Source: Candidatus Obscuribacter sp. | GTDB taxonomy: Bacteria > Cyanobacteriota > Vampirovibrionia > Obscuribacterales > Obscuribacteraceae | Assembly: GCA_016712465.1 (NCBI GenBank) | Contig: JADJQZ010000001.1 | Coordinates: 4,464,001 to 4,528,000 of the forward strand | Direction of reading: 5' to 3' | Length of the DNA stretch: 64,000 bases | Shown here: positions 36,543 to 44,902 of the stretch, in pieces | How the letters are laid out: every line of letters starts with the position of its first letter | How positions within the stretch are numbered: position 1 is the stretch's first letter | Position numbers and translations under genes: made by a program | Notes under the pieces: generated by a model | What the model was told of the DNA's origin: nothing | Databases searched by the model: none | What the model saw: only the letters and a program-made list of their open reading frames with translations

Positions 36543-36644
36543 TGCCAATCTGAATTTAGCGAAACGACAAATCGCTTCTAAGAGAGTAAAATTCCCTCTG
36601 CCCCCAGGCTAGCTGCCCTCAATGTCGTAGAGAAGTCGAAGCAA

Positions 36645-37898
36645 ATGACCACAGAAACCAAGAGCAAATCTCAGAGAAACTGGACTGAGCAATTCGACTC
36701 AGCTCAGAAGCATAAACAAAATAGAAAGTACAAAAAAGCCCTGCAAGCTCTGGAAGAAGCACTGGCACTCGCTCGAAAACACAGTTTAACGGAAGAAACG
36801 TTTCTTTCCCTGAAGGCCCTTGCTGATGTGCAGAGGCTGAGCGGTCATCTGAAACAAGCCGGCAGAGCGGAAGAGGAAGCCCTGGCCATGAGCAGTCAAC
36901 TCTTCGCAGCCAGAGCGGTATCAGGGGGCGAAACGCAACCCACAATGGCAGAGAGCAAAGAATCTCCCGAGGAAAACCGGAAGAATGCAAATGATTTAAA
37001 ATCGGACCGGCAGGCAAAGCCGGGCAAGAAGTCGGACAAAGACAAAAAACACGAGAAAGCCGAGAAGGTCAAAAAAGGCGAAAAGACCGACAAAAGCAAG
37101 AAAGAAACAAAATCAGTAAAAGACGAGACCGTTAAGAAGTCGGACAAAAAAGCCAAGTCCACTAAAGAAGATTCCAGGCAGAAAGAGAGCGAGGAAGACA
37201 AGAAATCCTGCCGCCATTATCTGGAAAAAGCAAACAGCATTAATGACTTTGAAGAACGGGCCGATTGTTTTCGCAAAGCCATCAAGGCCGGTCGCAAAGA
37301 AGTAGGCAAAGACTGGGAAAAGAAATACGCAGGCGTGCACTGGCTCGCCCTGGAAACACGGCCCATTATGCAGGCCATGGCATGTCTGGCGCGAGAGCTT
37401 AGATGGCTGGACGAAGTGGACGAAGCCATTGAAATTTACGAAACCCTTCTGGCGCTGAATCCCAACGATAATCAGGGAGTGCGTTATGAGCTGGCGCCCT
37501 GCCTCTTTGAAGCGGGCAAATACGAAGCACTGGAAGCCCATCTGCGCAAATATGGCTCCGAGTCTGCGGCAATTTTTCTCTACACGAGAGCACTCTATCT
37601 TTACCAGAAAACCGGTAACAGCAAGGAAGCCAGAGATGCGCTCCAGAGAGCCTTCAAGCGCAACGCCTATGTTCCCATCTTCCTCTCCGACGTTGTGGAA
37701 ATGCCAGAGGAAAGACCGACTTTCATCGGCATCGGAGACGAGAACGAAGCCCTTTCTTACGTCATGGAATATTCCTATCTATGGGAACCGGAACAATCGG
37801 CCTGGTTGGCCAACACCCTTGAAAAGGACCTATACAAATCATTTGCCGATGATCCCGAACTGGTAAGCGATGTTCTCAAGGAACTGAGACTGGAATAG
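36645..37898 (+). CDS. Cytosolic TPR protein with lysine-rich linker, ST7-like C-terminus
   Basis: 417 residues without a signal peptide. An N-terminal TPR pair (KYKKALQALEEALALARK) is followed by an extreme Lys/Glu/Asp/Ser linker at about 105-185. A second helical domain then resembles the TPR part of ST7-family proteins (ETRPIMQAMACLARELRWL, AIEIYETLLALNPNDNQGV, FLYTRALYLYQKTGNSK). The linker is KEKE-type and probably disordered. The resemblance to ST7, best known in animals, is from memory and needs a search. It is followed 43 bases later by the glucosidase-like gene. Confidence 0.65.
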   Translation: MTTETKSKSQRNWTEQFDSAQKHKQNRKYKKALQALEEALALARKHSLTEETFLSLKALADVQRLSGHLKQAGRAEEEALAMSSQLFAARAVSGGETQPTMAESKESPEENRKNANDLKSDRQAKPGKKSDKDKKHEKAEKVKKGEKTDKSKKETKSVKDETVKKSDKKAKSTKEDSRQKESEEDKKSCRHYLEKANSINDFEERADCFRKAIKAGRKEVGKDWEKKYAGVHWLALETRPIMQAMACLARELRWLDEVDEAIEIYETLLALNPNDNQGVRYELAPCLFEAGKYEALEAHLRKYGSESAAIFLYTRALYLYQKTGNSKEARDALQRAFKRNAYVPIFLSDVVEMPEERPTFIGIGDENEALSYVMEYSYLWEPEQSAWLANTLEKDLYKSFADDPELVSDVLKELRLE

Positions 37899-37941
37899 CC
37901 GCTCAATCAGCGCAAGATAGCGGCAGAAAGGTAGAACTTAA

Positions 37942-40176
37942 ATGCATCGACCAAAGGCGGCCACCGCCCTAATCAGCCTGTTAGTGCTGCAAACGGTTCT
38001 GCCGGTAGTGGCGGCAGACAGACTGGATAGCCCCAGGCTCGTGCTCAAGAACAACTCCCACTTCCTGGTAGTGGCTCCGGATGGAACCATGAGGCTGCCG
38101 GGGGCGGCCAGTCGCTCCCTGCCCTATGGACTGTACAAAGATGATACCCGCTATCTATGCGGGCTCAGCCTGAAAATAGATGGTCTGGCACCGAATCTAG
38201 TAACTGCCGCCACCGACCAGGGCTATAGTGGTAAGTTCACTTACCGGGCTGGCAAAGCAAATCAAAAGTCAGGTAAGGGGCTTCTGCTCGCACGAGAGGT
38301 GGTCATTCAAGACGGGCTCAGCGAGAGAATCACAATTAAAAATGAGGGCGAAAAACCAGCCTCATTCAAGCTGACCATCAGCTTCGACTGTGACTTTAAA
38401 GACATGTTCGAAGTACGTGGACAAAAGCGCCAAGCCAGAGGCAAATTTAAGAAGCTGGTGGAAGTCGTGAAAGAAAAAGACAAGCAGTCTTCCCTTCTGG
38501 CTCAGTATACCGGCCTTGATGGCAAACTGATGAGCACCACCATCGAGCTGTCCGGTCTGACCGCCGGTTTCAAGGGCGGTATTTTGCAACAGCAAATAGA
38601 GATCCTCCCCCATGGGCAGATGCAGTTTGAGTGGCAGGCAAGAACCAATCTTGTGGCAAGTGGTACCACCGATGAAGGCGCCAACTCCCCCTCCGGCGCT
38701 TCAACTTTCCTGACCGCAAAAGAGAAGGCAGAGCAAGAATACAAATCATGGCAAGAGAAAATAGCAACAATTGAATGCGATGATGCCGGGCTCAACAAAG
38801 TCTTCCAGCAAGCCCGCCGCGACCTCTTCCTCTTGAGCCTATCGACAGAGAAGGGGCCGGCACTGGCAGCCGGTCTTCCCTGGTATGCCGTGCCCTTCGG
38901 AAGGGATCAAGTAATCACAGCCAGGCAGATTCTGCCCTTCGCCCCAGTGGTTGTGAAAGGTCTGATCAAGACCCTGGCCGCTTACCAGGGACAAAAAGAT
39001 GACCCTTACACGGAAGAAACCCCGGGTAAAATCATGCACGAACTACGCAGCGGAGAAATGGCTCGCACAAGAGAAATACCCTTCATTCCCTATTACGGCA
39101 CCATCGACGCCACGCCACTATGGCTGGTGCTGGTCGGCGAGTATTTCGAGAGAACCGAAGACGAAAACTTACTGCAAGAGCTTAAGCCCAACCTACAGGC
39201 AGCCATCGACTATCTAAAGCGCAACACGAAAAACGTCTATCTGTACTACGGTGAAAAAGCAGACAAACACAAGAAAGCGGCCCTCACCAACCAGGCCTGG
39301 AAAGACTCAGGTGATTCAGTCATGCACCAGGACGGCTCACCGGCAAAGGCACCAATTGCCATATGCGAAGTTCAGGGTTATCTCTACCAGGCCTGGCGAA
39401 CGGCAGCCAGACTATCTAAAATTTTGAAAGACGAAAGTCAGGCTTCAGATCTGGAAAGCCGGGCCGCGCATTTGAAAGAGCGCTTTCATCAAGATTTTGC
39501 TCTCGACTCCGAAAACTTCTTTGCCCTGGCGAAAGATGCCACACCGGAAGGCTGCAAGGTGGTAGCCTCCAACGCCGGACACTTACTGGCCACCGGCATT
39601 CTTACAACCAGGGAAGAAGAAGCGGTGAGCAGGCGCTTAATGCAGTCCGATATGTTCAGCGGCTGGGGTATTCGCACCTTGAGCACGAAGGAAAAGGCCT
39701 ACGATCCTAAAAGCTATCACAACGGCTCCGTCTGGCCCCACGACAATGCCATGATTGTAAGCGGCATGAGCCAGGTAAGCGAAGCCGCCAAGTCTGAAAC
39801 GGCCCTGAAAGTGATAGCGGCTCTCATGGAAGTGGCCCGTACCAGTAAAGACAGCCGGCTGCCGGAACTCTTCTGCGGTTATGAGCGAGTGGCTAACCAG
39901 CCCCCCGTTCCCTACCCGGTTTCCTGTGTGCCACAAGCCTGGTGCGTCGGCAGTGTTTATCAAATGGTACAGGCAATGAGCGGCTTGAGTATCTCCAGGG
40001 GCGATATAGAAGGCGAGGATGAGATGCAGGCCCGCTGCCGAGATCCTCAATTACCGCCCGGCTTGAACAAGCTTGAGATCCGCAATCTGAAGGTGGGCAA
40101 ACAGCCGGTTGATGTAATTCTTGAAAGAGACGGCAACGGCAAAGTTTGCGCCAGCGTCAAAAGCACCTTGCACTAG
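37942..40176 (+). CDS. Exported glycogen-debranching-like glycoside hydrolase
   Basis: 744 residues with a signal peptide (ISLLVLQTVLPVVAA). The N-terminal third is a beta-sandwich matching the glycogen-debranching N-terminal domain (SRSLPYGLYKDDTRYLCGLSL). From about residue 275 an (alpha/alpha)6 barrel follows, with LPWYAVPFGRDQVITARQ, PYYGTIDATPLWLVLVGEYF, SYHNGSVWPHDNAMIVSG and late PVPYPVSCVPQAW. These are typical of GH15/GH63-like and amylo-alpha-1,6-glucosidase-related proteins. Acidic residues in GRDQ, TIDATP and PHDN are candidate active-site positions. Export is unusual for debranching enzymes and suggests action on external or periplasmic glycans. Confidence 0.8.
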   Translation: MHRPKAATALISLLVLQTVLPVVAADRLDSPRLVLKNNSHFLVVAPDGTMRLPGAASRSLPYGLYKDDTRYLCGLSLKIDGLAPNLVTAATDQGYSGKFTYRAGKANQKSGKGLLLAREVVIQDGLSERITIKNEGEKPASFKLTISFDCDFKDMFEVRGQKRQARGKFKKLVEVVKEKDKQSSLLAQYTGLDGKLMSTTIELSGLTAGFKGGILQQQIEILPHGQMQFEWQARTNLVASGTTDEGANSPSGASTFLTAKEKAEQEYKSWQEKIATIECDDAGLNKVFQQARRDLFLLSLSTEKGPALAAGLPWYAVPFGRDQVITARQILPFAPVVVKGLIKTLAAYQGQKDDPYTEETPGKIMHELRSGEMARTREIPFIPYYGTIDATPLWLVLVGEYFERTEDENLLQELKPNLQAAIDYLKRNTKNVYLYYGEKADKHKKAALTNQAWKDSGDSVMHQDGSPAKAPIAICEVQGYLYQAWRTAARLSKILKDESQASDLESRAAHLKERFHQDFALDSENFFALAKDATPEGCKVVASNAGHLLATGILTTREEEAVSRRLMQSDMFSGWGIRTLSTKEKAYDPKSYHNGSVWPHDNAMIVSGMSQVSEAAKSETALKVIAALMEVARTSKDSRLPELFCGYERVANQPPVPYPVSCVPQAWCVGSVYQMVQAMSGLSISRGDIEGEDEMQARCRDPQLPPGLNKLEIRNLKVGKQPVDVILERDGNGKVCASVKSTLH

Positions 40177-40215
40177 AAACCCCAAGCACTGCCAGTTTAC
40201 AGTCATGCAATGGTA

Positions 40216-40521
40216 CTAAACAAGCATTTCCTGTAAGAGCATTTGTACGCGCTTGAAACCACTTTCATCGCCAACGCGCCGGTAGAACTCAGCCAGCGAC
40301 AAATAGGAAACGGCGCGCGGCGCCTGCTGCCAACCAAAGTACTCGGTACTCTCGCAAAGGGCCTGACGATACCCGGTCTGAACAGTCTCAAGATGCCCCT
40401 CCGTCGCCGCCTCCTTCATGCGCCCCACCAGTTCAAGAAGATAAACGAAGTTACTGGTCCCGAAGAGCTTACCGCCGGGAACATGGGCCCTATCGTCAGG
40501 CTCGGTGCCGAAGTATCTCAT
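40216..40521 (-). CDS. Small helical hypothetical protein
   Basis: 101 residues, predicted helical, with a TPR-like end (AVSYLSLAEFYRRVGDESGFKRV). The ATG has AGAGG 6 bases upstream, which supports it as a real gene. No family is recognised, and no signal peptide is present. It converges with the glucosidase gene. Confidence 0.5.
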   Translation of the reverse strand: MRYFGTEPDDRAHVPGGKLFGTSNFVYLLELVGRMKEAATEGHLETVQTGYRQALCESTEYFGWQQAPRAVSYLSLAEFYRRVGDESGFKRVQMLLQEMLV

Positions 40522-40617
40522 ATGCGCCTCTCAAATAATTGACCACACTTTCATACTAAACAGGCACCGTGAAGGATCAGTGAAGGTAGCATGAATTCTG
40601 CGTGAAGCCGGGGTAAA

Positions 40618-41511
40618 ATGTTCTTTCTCAATAGAAGTTCTTTCTCAATAGAAGTTCTTTTCAAAAAATGTTCTTTTCTTTGCGACACCAAAATCTTGCC
40701 GGAAACTTCCCCTTTCAATAACCTGGGCATTTGCCAGACTCCCACTCCGGAGCGGCCGTCGTTTTCGCTCAGGCAAACCGTCTTGGCCCTTACGCCCATC
40801 ATAGTTTTACTACTGTTTCTCTGCTCCAATGTGAGCCTGTCCGCCGCTGAGCAAAAGAAGCCCTTCGATGCGGAAACTCATATTAAGAGGCGCTTTAGCT
40901 CCAAAGAAGAAGCCTTGCAAGTACTGGCGCCGCCGGTCAGGAAGAAATTGCAAACGCTCTTTAAGACCAGAAATCTTGCCTATCCGCCCGGCAGTCTCAC
41001 GCTTGTGGGTCTCAAGGAGGAGAAGAAACTTCTGGTCTATGCTCCAGACAGAGGCGGACGCAAGACACTTATCCTGACCTATCCGATTATCGGACTGAGC
41101 GGCTTAAGCGGTCCCAAACTGAAAGAGGGAGACAAACAAGTACCCGAAGGCTTCTATGAAATAAACGGCTTCCGCACCGATGTCATCGCCTACATGGCTC
41201 TCAAAGTGGCCTACCCCAACGCCGAAGATCGCCTTCATGCCAGAGAAGAAAAACGCAACAATTTAGGCGGCGACATACTGATTCATGGCTCCCGCTGGTC
41301 CACGGGTTGTCTGGCTATGGGAAACCCGGCCATTGAAGAGCTTTTCGTGCTTGTGGCCGATACCGGTGAGAAGAAAGCGCGCCTGGTGCTTTGCCCCTGC
41401 AATCTCCTGCAGCGAAAACCCCAAATTGATTACAAGAAGCATTCGGCATGGGTAGCGGCACTTCACAAAAGACTGACCGAAGAACTGCGCCAATATCCGG
41501 AGCTGCCTTAA
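40618..41511 (+). CDS. L,D-transpeptidase (YkuD fold), membrane-anchored
   Basis: Crosslinks peptidoglycan peptides or attaches proteins to them. The catalytic motif is complete: GGDILIHGSRWSTGCLAMGN gives His and the active Cys in H-x(6)-GC-x-M. The preceding segment KQVPEGFYEINGF is typical of the YafK/ErfK type. A hydrophobic signal-anchor lies at about residues 54-75. The N-terminus is uncertain: the first 20 codons are made of a 17-bp tandem duplication rich in TTCTTT, and no in-frame start further down has a better ribosome site. It converges on arfB. Confidence 0.8.
   Translation: MFFLNRSSFSIEVLFKKCSFLCDTKILPETSPFNNLGICQTPTPERPSFSLRQTVLALTPIIVLLLFLCSNVSLSAAEQKKPFDAETHIKRRFSSKEEALQVLAPPVRKKLQTLFKTRNLAYPPGSLTLVGLKEEKKLLVYAPDRGGRKTLILTYPIIGLSGLSGPKLKEGDKQVPEGFYEINGFRTDVIAYMALKVAYPNAEDRLHAREEKRNNLGGDILIHGSRWSTGCLAMGNPAIEELFVLVADTGEKKARLVLCPCNLLQRKPQIDYKKHSAWVAALHKRLTEELRQYPELP
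40621..40654 (+). repeat. 17-bp tandem duplication at the start of the L,D-transpeptidase gene
   Basis: TTCTTTCTCAATAGAAG is present twice (40621-40637, 40638-40654), immediately after the ATG, followed by two partial TTCTTTTC copies. The unit is not a multiple of three, so copy-number change would shift the frame. Confidence 0.85.
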
Positions 41512-41525
41512 GGGCAGGCCAGCCG

Positions 41526-41948
41526 TCAATCATCAAAGGAAGGTCTCTGCCGCCCGCGCTTCTTATTTCCCTGGGCTTGTTTGGACTCTATTCTGCGAAT
41601 TTTTGCACCCAATGTAGGCTTAGTGGCAAAGCGAAGAGTGGGAGGTGCTGCCACCTCTGAGATCATCTGCTCAAGCTTAGCCAGGCAATCTTCCGTGTTG
41701 CGCTTCTGGTCCCTGTATTTCTGACTGGTGATGATTAGCTCGCCGGATTCGGTGAGGCGCCGACCATACTTCTCAAGAAAGCGCTGCCGAACGTCATAGG
41801 GCAAGCAGGTGCTGGTCAGTACGCCCCACCGCAAGATGGCTTTGCTGCTCACTTTATTGACATTTTGCCCGCCCGGGCCGCCGCTGCGAGCGTAGGAAAA
41901 CTCAAACTCGCTAAGTGGAATTCTAATTCTGGTGCCGATGGAAATCAT
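41526..41948 (-). CDS. arfB: Ribosome-rescue peptidyl-tRNA hydrolase ArfB
   Basis: Releases peptides from ribosomes stalled at the end of a message without a stop codon. The class-I release-factor motif GGQ lies in ARSGGPGGQNVNKVSSK (residues 20-36). The basic C-terminal tail (TLGAKIRRIESKQAQGNKKR) fits the ArfB/YaeJ type, which inserts the tail in the empty mRNA channel. The length of 140 residues is normal. It is cytosolic and apparently monocistronic. Confidence 0.9.
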   Translation of the reverse strand: MISIGTRIRIPLSEFEFSYARSGGPGGQNVNKVSSKAILRWGVLTSTCLPYDVRQRFLEKYGRRLTESGELIITSQKYRDQKRNTEDCLAKLEQMISEVAAPPTLRFATKPTLGAKIRRIESKQAQGNKKRGRQRPSFDD

Positions 41949-42000
41949 TGGCCAATTCTAGCCCAAACTTCCCCTGAACGGATGAACGGCTCCCGACTCT

Positions 42001-42531
42001 TCAGCTTTGCTCCTGGGGCGGTCGAGGTACGGCCAGTCCGGAGATTATTTCTACCCCGTTCAATTTCTTGAACTGCGAGGGTGCCAGTATTACTTTCGAG
42101 CTGCGATTACCACCGCCGGCAATCACTTGCGGCTGATCCATGACGGCCAGATCCACGTAAATGGGTATGGGCGGCAAGCCGAAAGGTGCCACTCCGCCAA
42201 TTTGCATGCCCGTGAGGCGCACCGTCTCTTCGCCGCTGGCAAAGGAGACCTTTTTGCCGTCCATCAGACGCCGCACGCACTTGTTCACATCCAGCCGGGT
42301 GGTGGCAAGCACTACGCAGCAGGCATAGCGCACCGGATTGTCCTTGGCGGCCACGATAATGGCGTTTGCAGCCTGGGCCGGCGAAAAGTCATAACGCTGA
42401 CAAAAGACCATCGTGTCGGCCAGTTCCGGGTCACAGGGGAAGGCACGATACTCGATGCGGGCCTCCTTAAGAGCCCCTTCTACCGCAGGGTGGAGGCAAA
42501 GAGCCTCCTCGTGAATTTTTCCTTCGTCCAT
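42001..42531 (-). CDS. YbaK/ProX-like aminoacyl-tRNA editing domain protein
   Basis: Free-standing editing proteins of this fold remove wrong amino acids from tRNA. The family pattern is visible: HPAVEGALKEARIEYRAFPCD, the early region FSPAQAANAIIVAAKD, the Lys-containing VNKCVRRLMDGKKVSFASGEE and TGMQIGGVAPFGLPP. The start was set at the ATG at 42531 because GGGAGG precedes it by 6 bases; the frame continues upstream to 42606 without a ribosome site. The length is 176 residues. The specificity (Pro, Cys, Ala) is not readable from sequence. Confidence 0.85.
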   Translation of the reverse strand: MDEGKIHEEALCLHPAVEGALKEARIEYRAFPCDPELADTMVFCQRYDFSPAQAANAIIVAAKDNPVRYACCVVLATTRLDVNKCVRRLMDGKKVSFASGEETVRLTGMQIGGVAPFGLPPIPIYVDLAVMDQPQVIAGGGNRSSKVILAPSQFKKLNGVEIISGLAVPRPPQEQS

Positions 42532-42700
42532 GGCCACCTCCCTTTCGCTTAATTTTATCGGGATAATCTCGGGGTATGTAGAATATTGGTTAAAGCAAAA
42601 ACCCAATCCCTTCCCTAAGGCTGTAAAAGCAATACCTGAAGGTAACAGTTACGCAATAACCCGCACCCTGATCGTTTGAAACTGTGGACGGAGAACGAGT

Positions 42701-43753
42701 TTGAAATTTCCGATTCTCAAGGGCATTCCCCTGTCAGTGCTTTTGGCCCTGAGCCTGCTGGCCCAGTTATCGGTATTGCCGGTGAACGCGGAAGACCGCG
42801 CCGTAGAATTCGGCGTAGCCATCGCCGCCTACGACCGCAAGGACTACAAGCAGGCTGAAGAACACTTCCGAAAAGCCATCGAATTGGGCGAGAAATCAGC
42901 CAAAGCCTGGCTTTACAGCGCCCACACCTTCATGGCGCTGGGGCAGTACCCCCAGGCATACAAAACCTATGAGATTGTCACCCGCTCCTTCAAAAACACC
43001 CCCGAAGCCCAAATTGCCCTGCAAGGCATGAATGCCACCAGGGGTAAGGCGGCGGTGCCAACAGCAGCGGCCACGACACCTGCTACTGCCACAAAGGGTC
43101 AACCTGCATCAGCACAGACAGCGCCGGCAACACCCGGTGCGGTGGGACTGGCCGCGCGAATTATCATAATTGCCCCACTGATGAATCACCCTCCCTGCAG
43201 TAGCGCCTCCATCAAAGCGGTGCAGGATGCTGTGAGCGGTCTGCCGCCCCATTTACGCAGCAAACTTGACAATAACGGTGCCTCAATTGTTCTTTCGCCA
43301 AACTTGATCGATCGCTGGCCCAATTCCCTCAACGATCTGCCTGAAGACAAGGATGAACCGACCTTAGCAGAATTAGGCGGCCGCATATACGGCAAAGAGA
43401 TGTGCGTTTATGAGCGTCCCAAGGTGCGTGGTTCCACTAACCTGGGCACGGCTCGCGCACCCAGGCTGATCAAGCATACGGTATTAAACATGTGCTTCCA
43501 GGTTCTTGATGATGAGATGACACTTTCCAAAGATCCCGGGCTGAGAGCCGCCTACGAACTCGATAAACAATCTGTGCCGGAGAGCATGACCGAAAAACTG
43601 GCAACTTTCTTGAAAAACGACGACTGGGGACCTCGTGAGACCTGTGCCGAGATGACAGGCGCAATGCTGGGCGGCGGTGATGAGTATACTGATGATCTTT
43701 TCCGCTGTTTTCCAAACACTAGAAAGTGGCTGAGAACCAAGCTCCAAATCTGA
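42701..43753 (+). CDS. Exported TPR protein with degenerate ATLF-like domain
   Basis: A signal peptide (ILKGIPLSVLLALSLLAQL, cleavage after VNA) precedes two TPR units (DYKQAEEHFRKAIELGEKS) and an Ala/Thr/Pro linker. The C-terminal 200 residues align in pattern with anthrax-toxin-lethal-factor-like (ATLF) metalloprotease domains: the later glutamate helix is present as ETCAEMTGAMLGGG, followed by FPNTRKWL. Where the zinc motif LHEIGHALD is expected, however, the protein reads LNMCFQVLD (about 262-270). It is probably catalytically dead. The start is TTG with GGAG 9 bases upstream. The domain call is pattern matching from memory. Confidence 0.55.
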   Translation: MKFPILKGIPLSVLLALSLLAQLSVLPVNAEDRAVEFGVAIAAYDRKDYKQAEEHFRKAIELGEKSAKAWLYSAHTFMALGQYPQAYKTYEIVTRSFKNTPEAQIALQGMNATRGKAAVPTAAATTPATATKGQPASAQTAPATPGAVGLAARIIIIAPLMNHPPCSSASIKAVQDAVSGLPPHLRSKLDNNGASIVLSPNLIDRWPNSLNDLPEDKDEPTLAELGGRIYGKEMCVYERPKVRGSTNLGTARAPRLIKHTVLNMCFQVLDDEMTLSKDPGLRAAYELDKQSVPESMTEKLATFLKNDDWGPRETCAEMTGAMLGGGDEYTDDLFRCFPNTRKWLRTKLQI

Positions 43754-43948
43754 TGTGCTATGATGAAGAAAGTTCTGGTTTACGGATTTAATCAGAGCAG
43801 AGATTTTATTTGGATTTATCAGGCAAATTTGGGCAGTGCCTCCTTAGCGAACAAATCCTCGATGTTTTGAGGGCTCGAAAGAACAGGCGCAGAGTCATGC
43901 TGCTTCTTCGAAGTGCGGCAGTCACGTTTTGTCTGTAGAGCATTATCC

Positions 43949-43969
43949 GCTTTAGCTTAGAGCTAAAGC
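43949..43969 (+). promoter_or_regulatory. Inverted repeat in the leader of the RRM gene
   Basis: GCTTTAGCT and its exact complement AGCTAAAGC flank a three-base loop, ending 22 bases before the ATG of the RNA-binding-protein gene. In RNA it is a 9-bp hairpin close to the ribosome site; in DNA it could be an operator. The 238 bases before the gene hold no other feature I can support. Confidence 0.5.
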
Positions 43970-43991
43970 ATAGCTCCAGGCAAGGAAAACT

Positions 43992-44291
43992 ATGACTAGC
44001 AAACTTCTCATCGGCAATATCTCTACTAGCGTCAAAGAAGAAGACCTGAAAGAAATATTCACCCAAATAGTCGGACAATCGGTGACCGTATCAATTCCAC
44101 GAAATCCTAAGACGGGCTCTATTCGCGGCTATGCCTTCGTCGAATTGGAAAGCGATGTTCTTGCTGAGAAGGCTTTAGACGCTCTCAATGGCTCTCCGGT
44201 GGACGGTAGAGCCATGTCAATCAGCAAGGTCGATAGAGTTCTCACCAAAAGAAAATGGTTTCAATTCGGTAAACCAAAGCCAGCCCGATAA
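43992..44291 (+). CDS. Small RRM-domain RNA-binding protein
   Basis: A 99-residue protein made of one RNA-recognition motif. RNP2 is KLLIGNIS (residues 4-11) and RNP1 is RGYAFVEL (about 45-52), with the usual beta-alpha-beta spacing and a basic tail. Single-RRM proteins of this type are abundant in cyanobacteria, where many respond to cold or position mRNAs. A short hairpin lies directly upstream in the leader. The gene is separated by one base from the convergent lipoprotein-like gene. Confidence 0.9.
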   Translation: MTSKLLIGNISTSVKEEDLKEIFTQIVGQSVTVSIPRNPKTGSIRGYAFVELESDVLAEKALDALNGSPVDGRAMSISKVDRVLTKRKWFQFGKPKPAR

Positions 44292-44292
44292 A

Positions 44293-44673
44293 TCAGTCGT
44301 TAACGCCTATCTCTGTGAACTTATACTTCCCATCTACCCGGGCAAAGATGAAAATCTCTTCGCCGCAAAAGACCATGTAACAGTCCTGATCCTTAATGGC
44401 TTTCTCCTTCACCAGGCACTTACGATCAGCCGGCGGAAAAATCGAATTGAACTGAGCAATGAATTGCTTCCGATTCAGTGTCTTTGACTGCGACATGTAA
44501 GGCAACTTTGTCAGGTCTGCCACCTTTTCCCTGTCGGCCTTGGCTATAGCCTGCTTGAACTGCGCAAAGAATTGCTCAAAATCTTTGTCGACAGCCTTAT
44601 CGGCCGAATAGACCGGCGAAAAAGAACAGCCAATCAGTGAAGCAAGCATCAGACGTAAGATGAAAGTTTTCAT
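44293..44673 (-). CDS. Small exported protein, possible lipoprotein
   Basis: 126 residues with an N-terminal signal sequence. LASLIGC could be a lipobox (cleavage before Cys16), although a standard site after VYS is also possible. The mature part is charged, with helices (FEQFFAQFKQAIAKADREKV) followed by short beta strands (CYMVFCGEEIFIFARVDGKYKF), a layout common in NTF2-like small secreted proteins. No family is assigned. AAGGTGG precedes the ATG. Confidence 0.65.
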   Translation of the reverse strand: MKTFILRLMLASLIGCSFSPVYSADKAVDKDFEQFFAQFKQAIAKADREKVADLTKLPYMSQSKTLNRKQFIAQFNSIFPPADRKCLVKEKAIKDQDCYMVFCGEEIFIFARVDGKYKFTEIGVND

Positions 44674-44902
44674 GAACCACCTTTGTAAGAGACTGGGTTG
44701 CGCGGCAATGTTTCTACCACTGCCGACCTCCAGATTTTAGCCTGCCTTTTCAACCGGTCTTCAAAGGCAACCATTTCCTGCTTCTGCCAAAAATTAGGCT
44801 GAAACCAGTTTGAAACAAGTCTTTCCTATCATTATGCAACCGGCGAACACCTTAGATTAAGGACACGCGGCTATTTTCTACCTCTTGCAACAGGCTCTCA
44901 AA

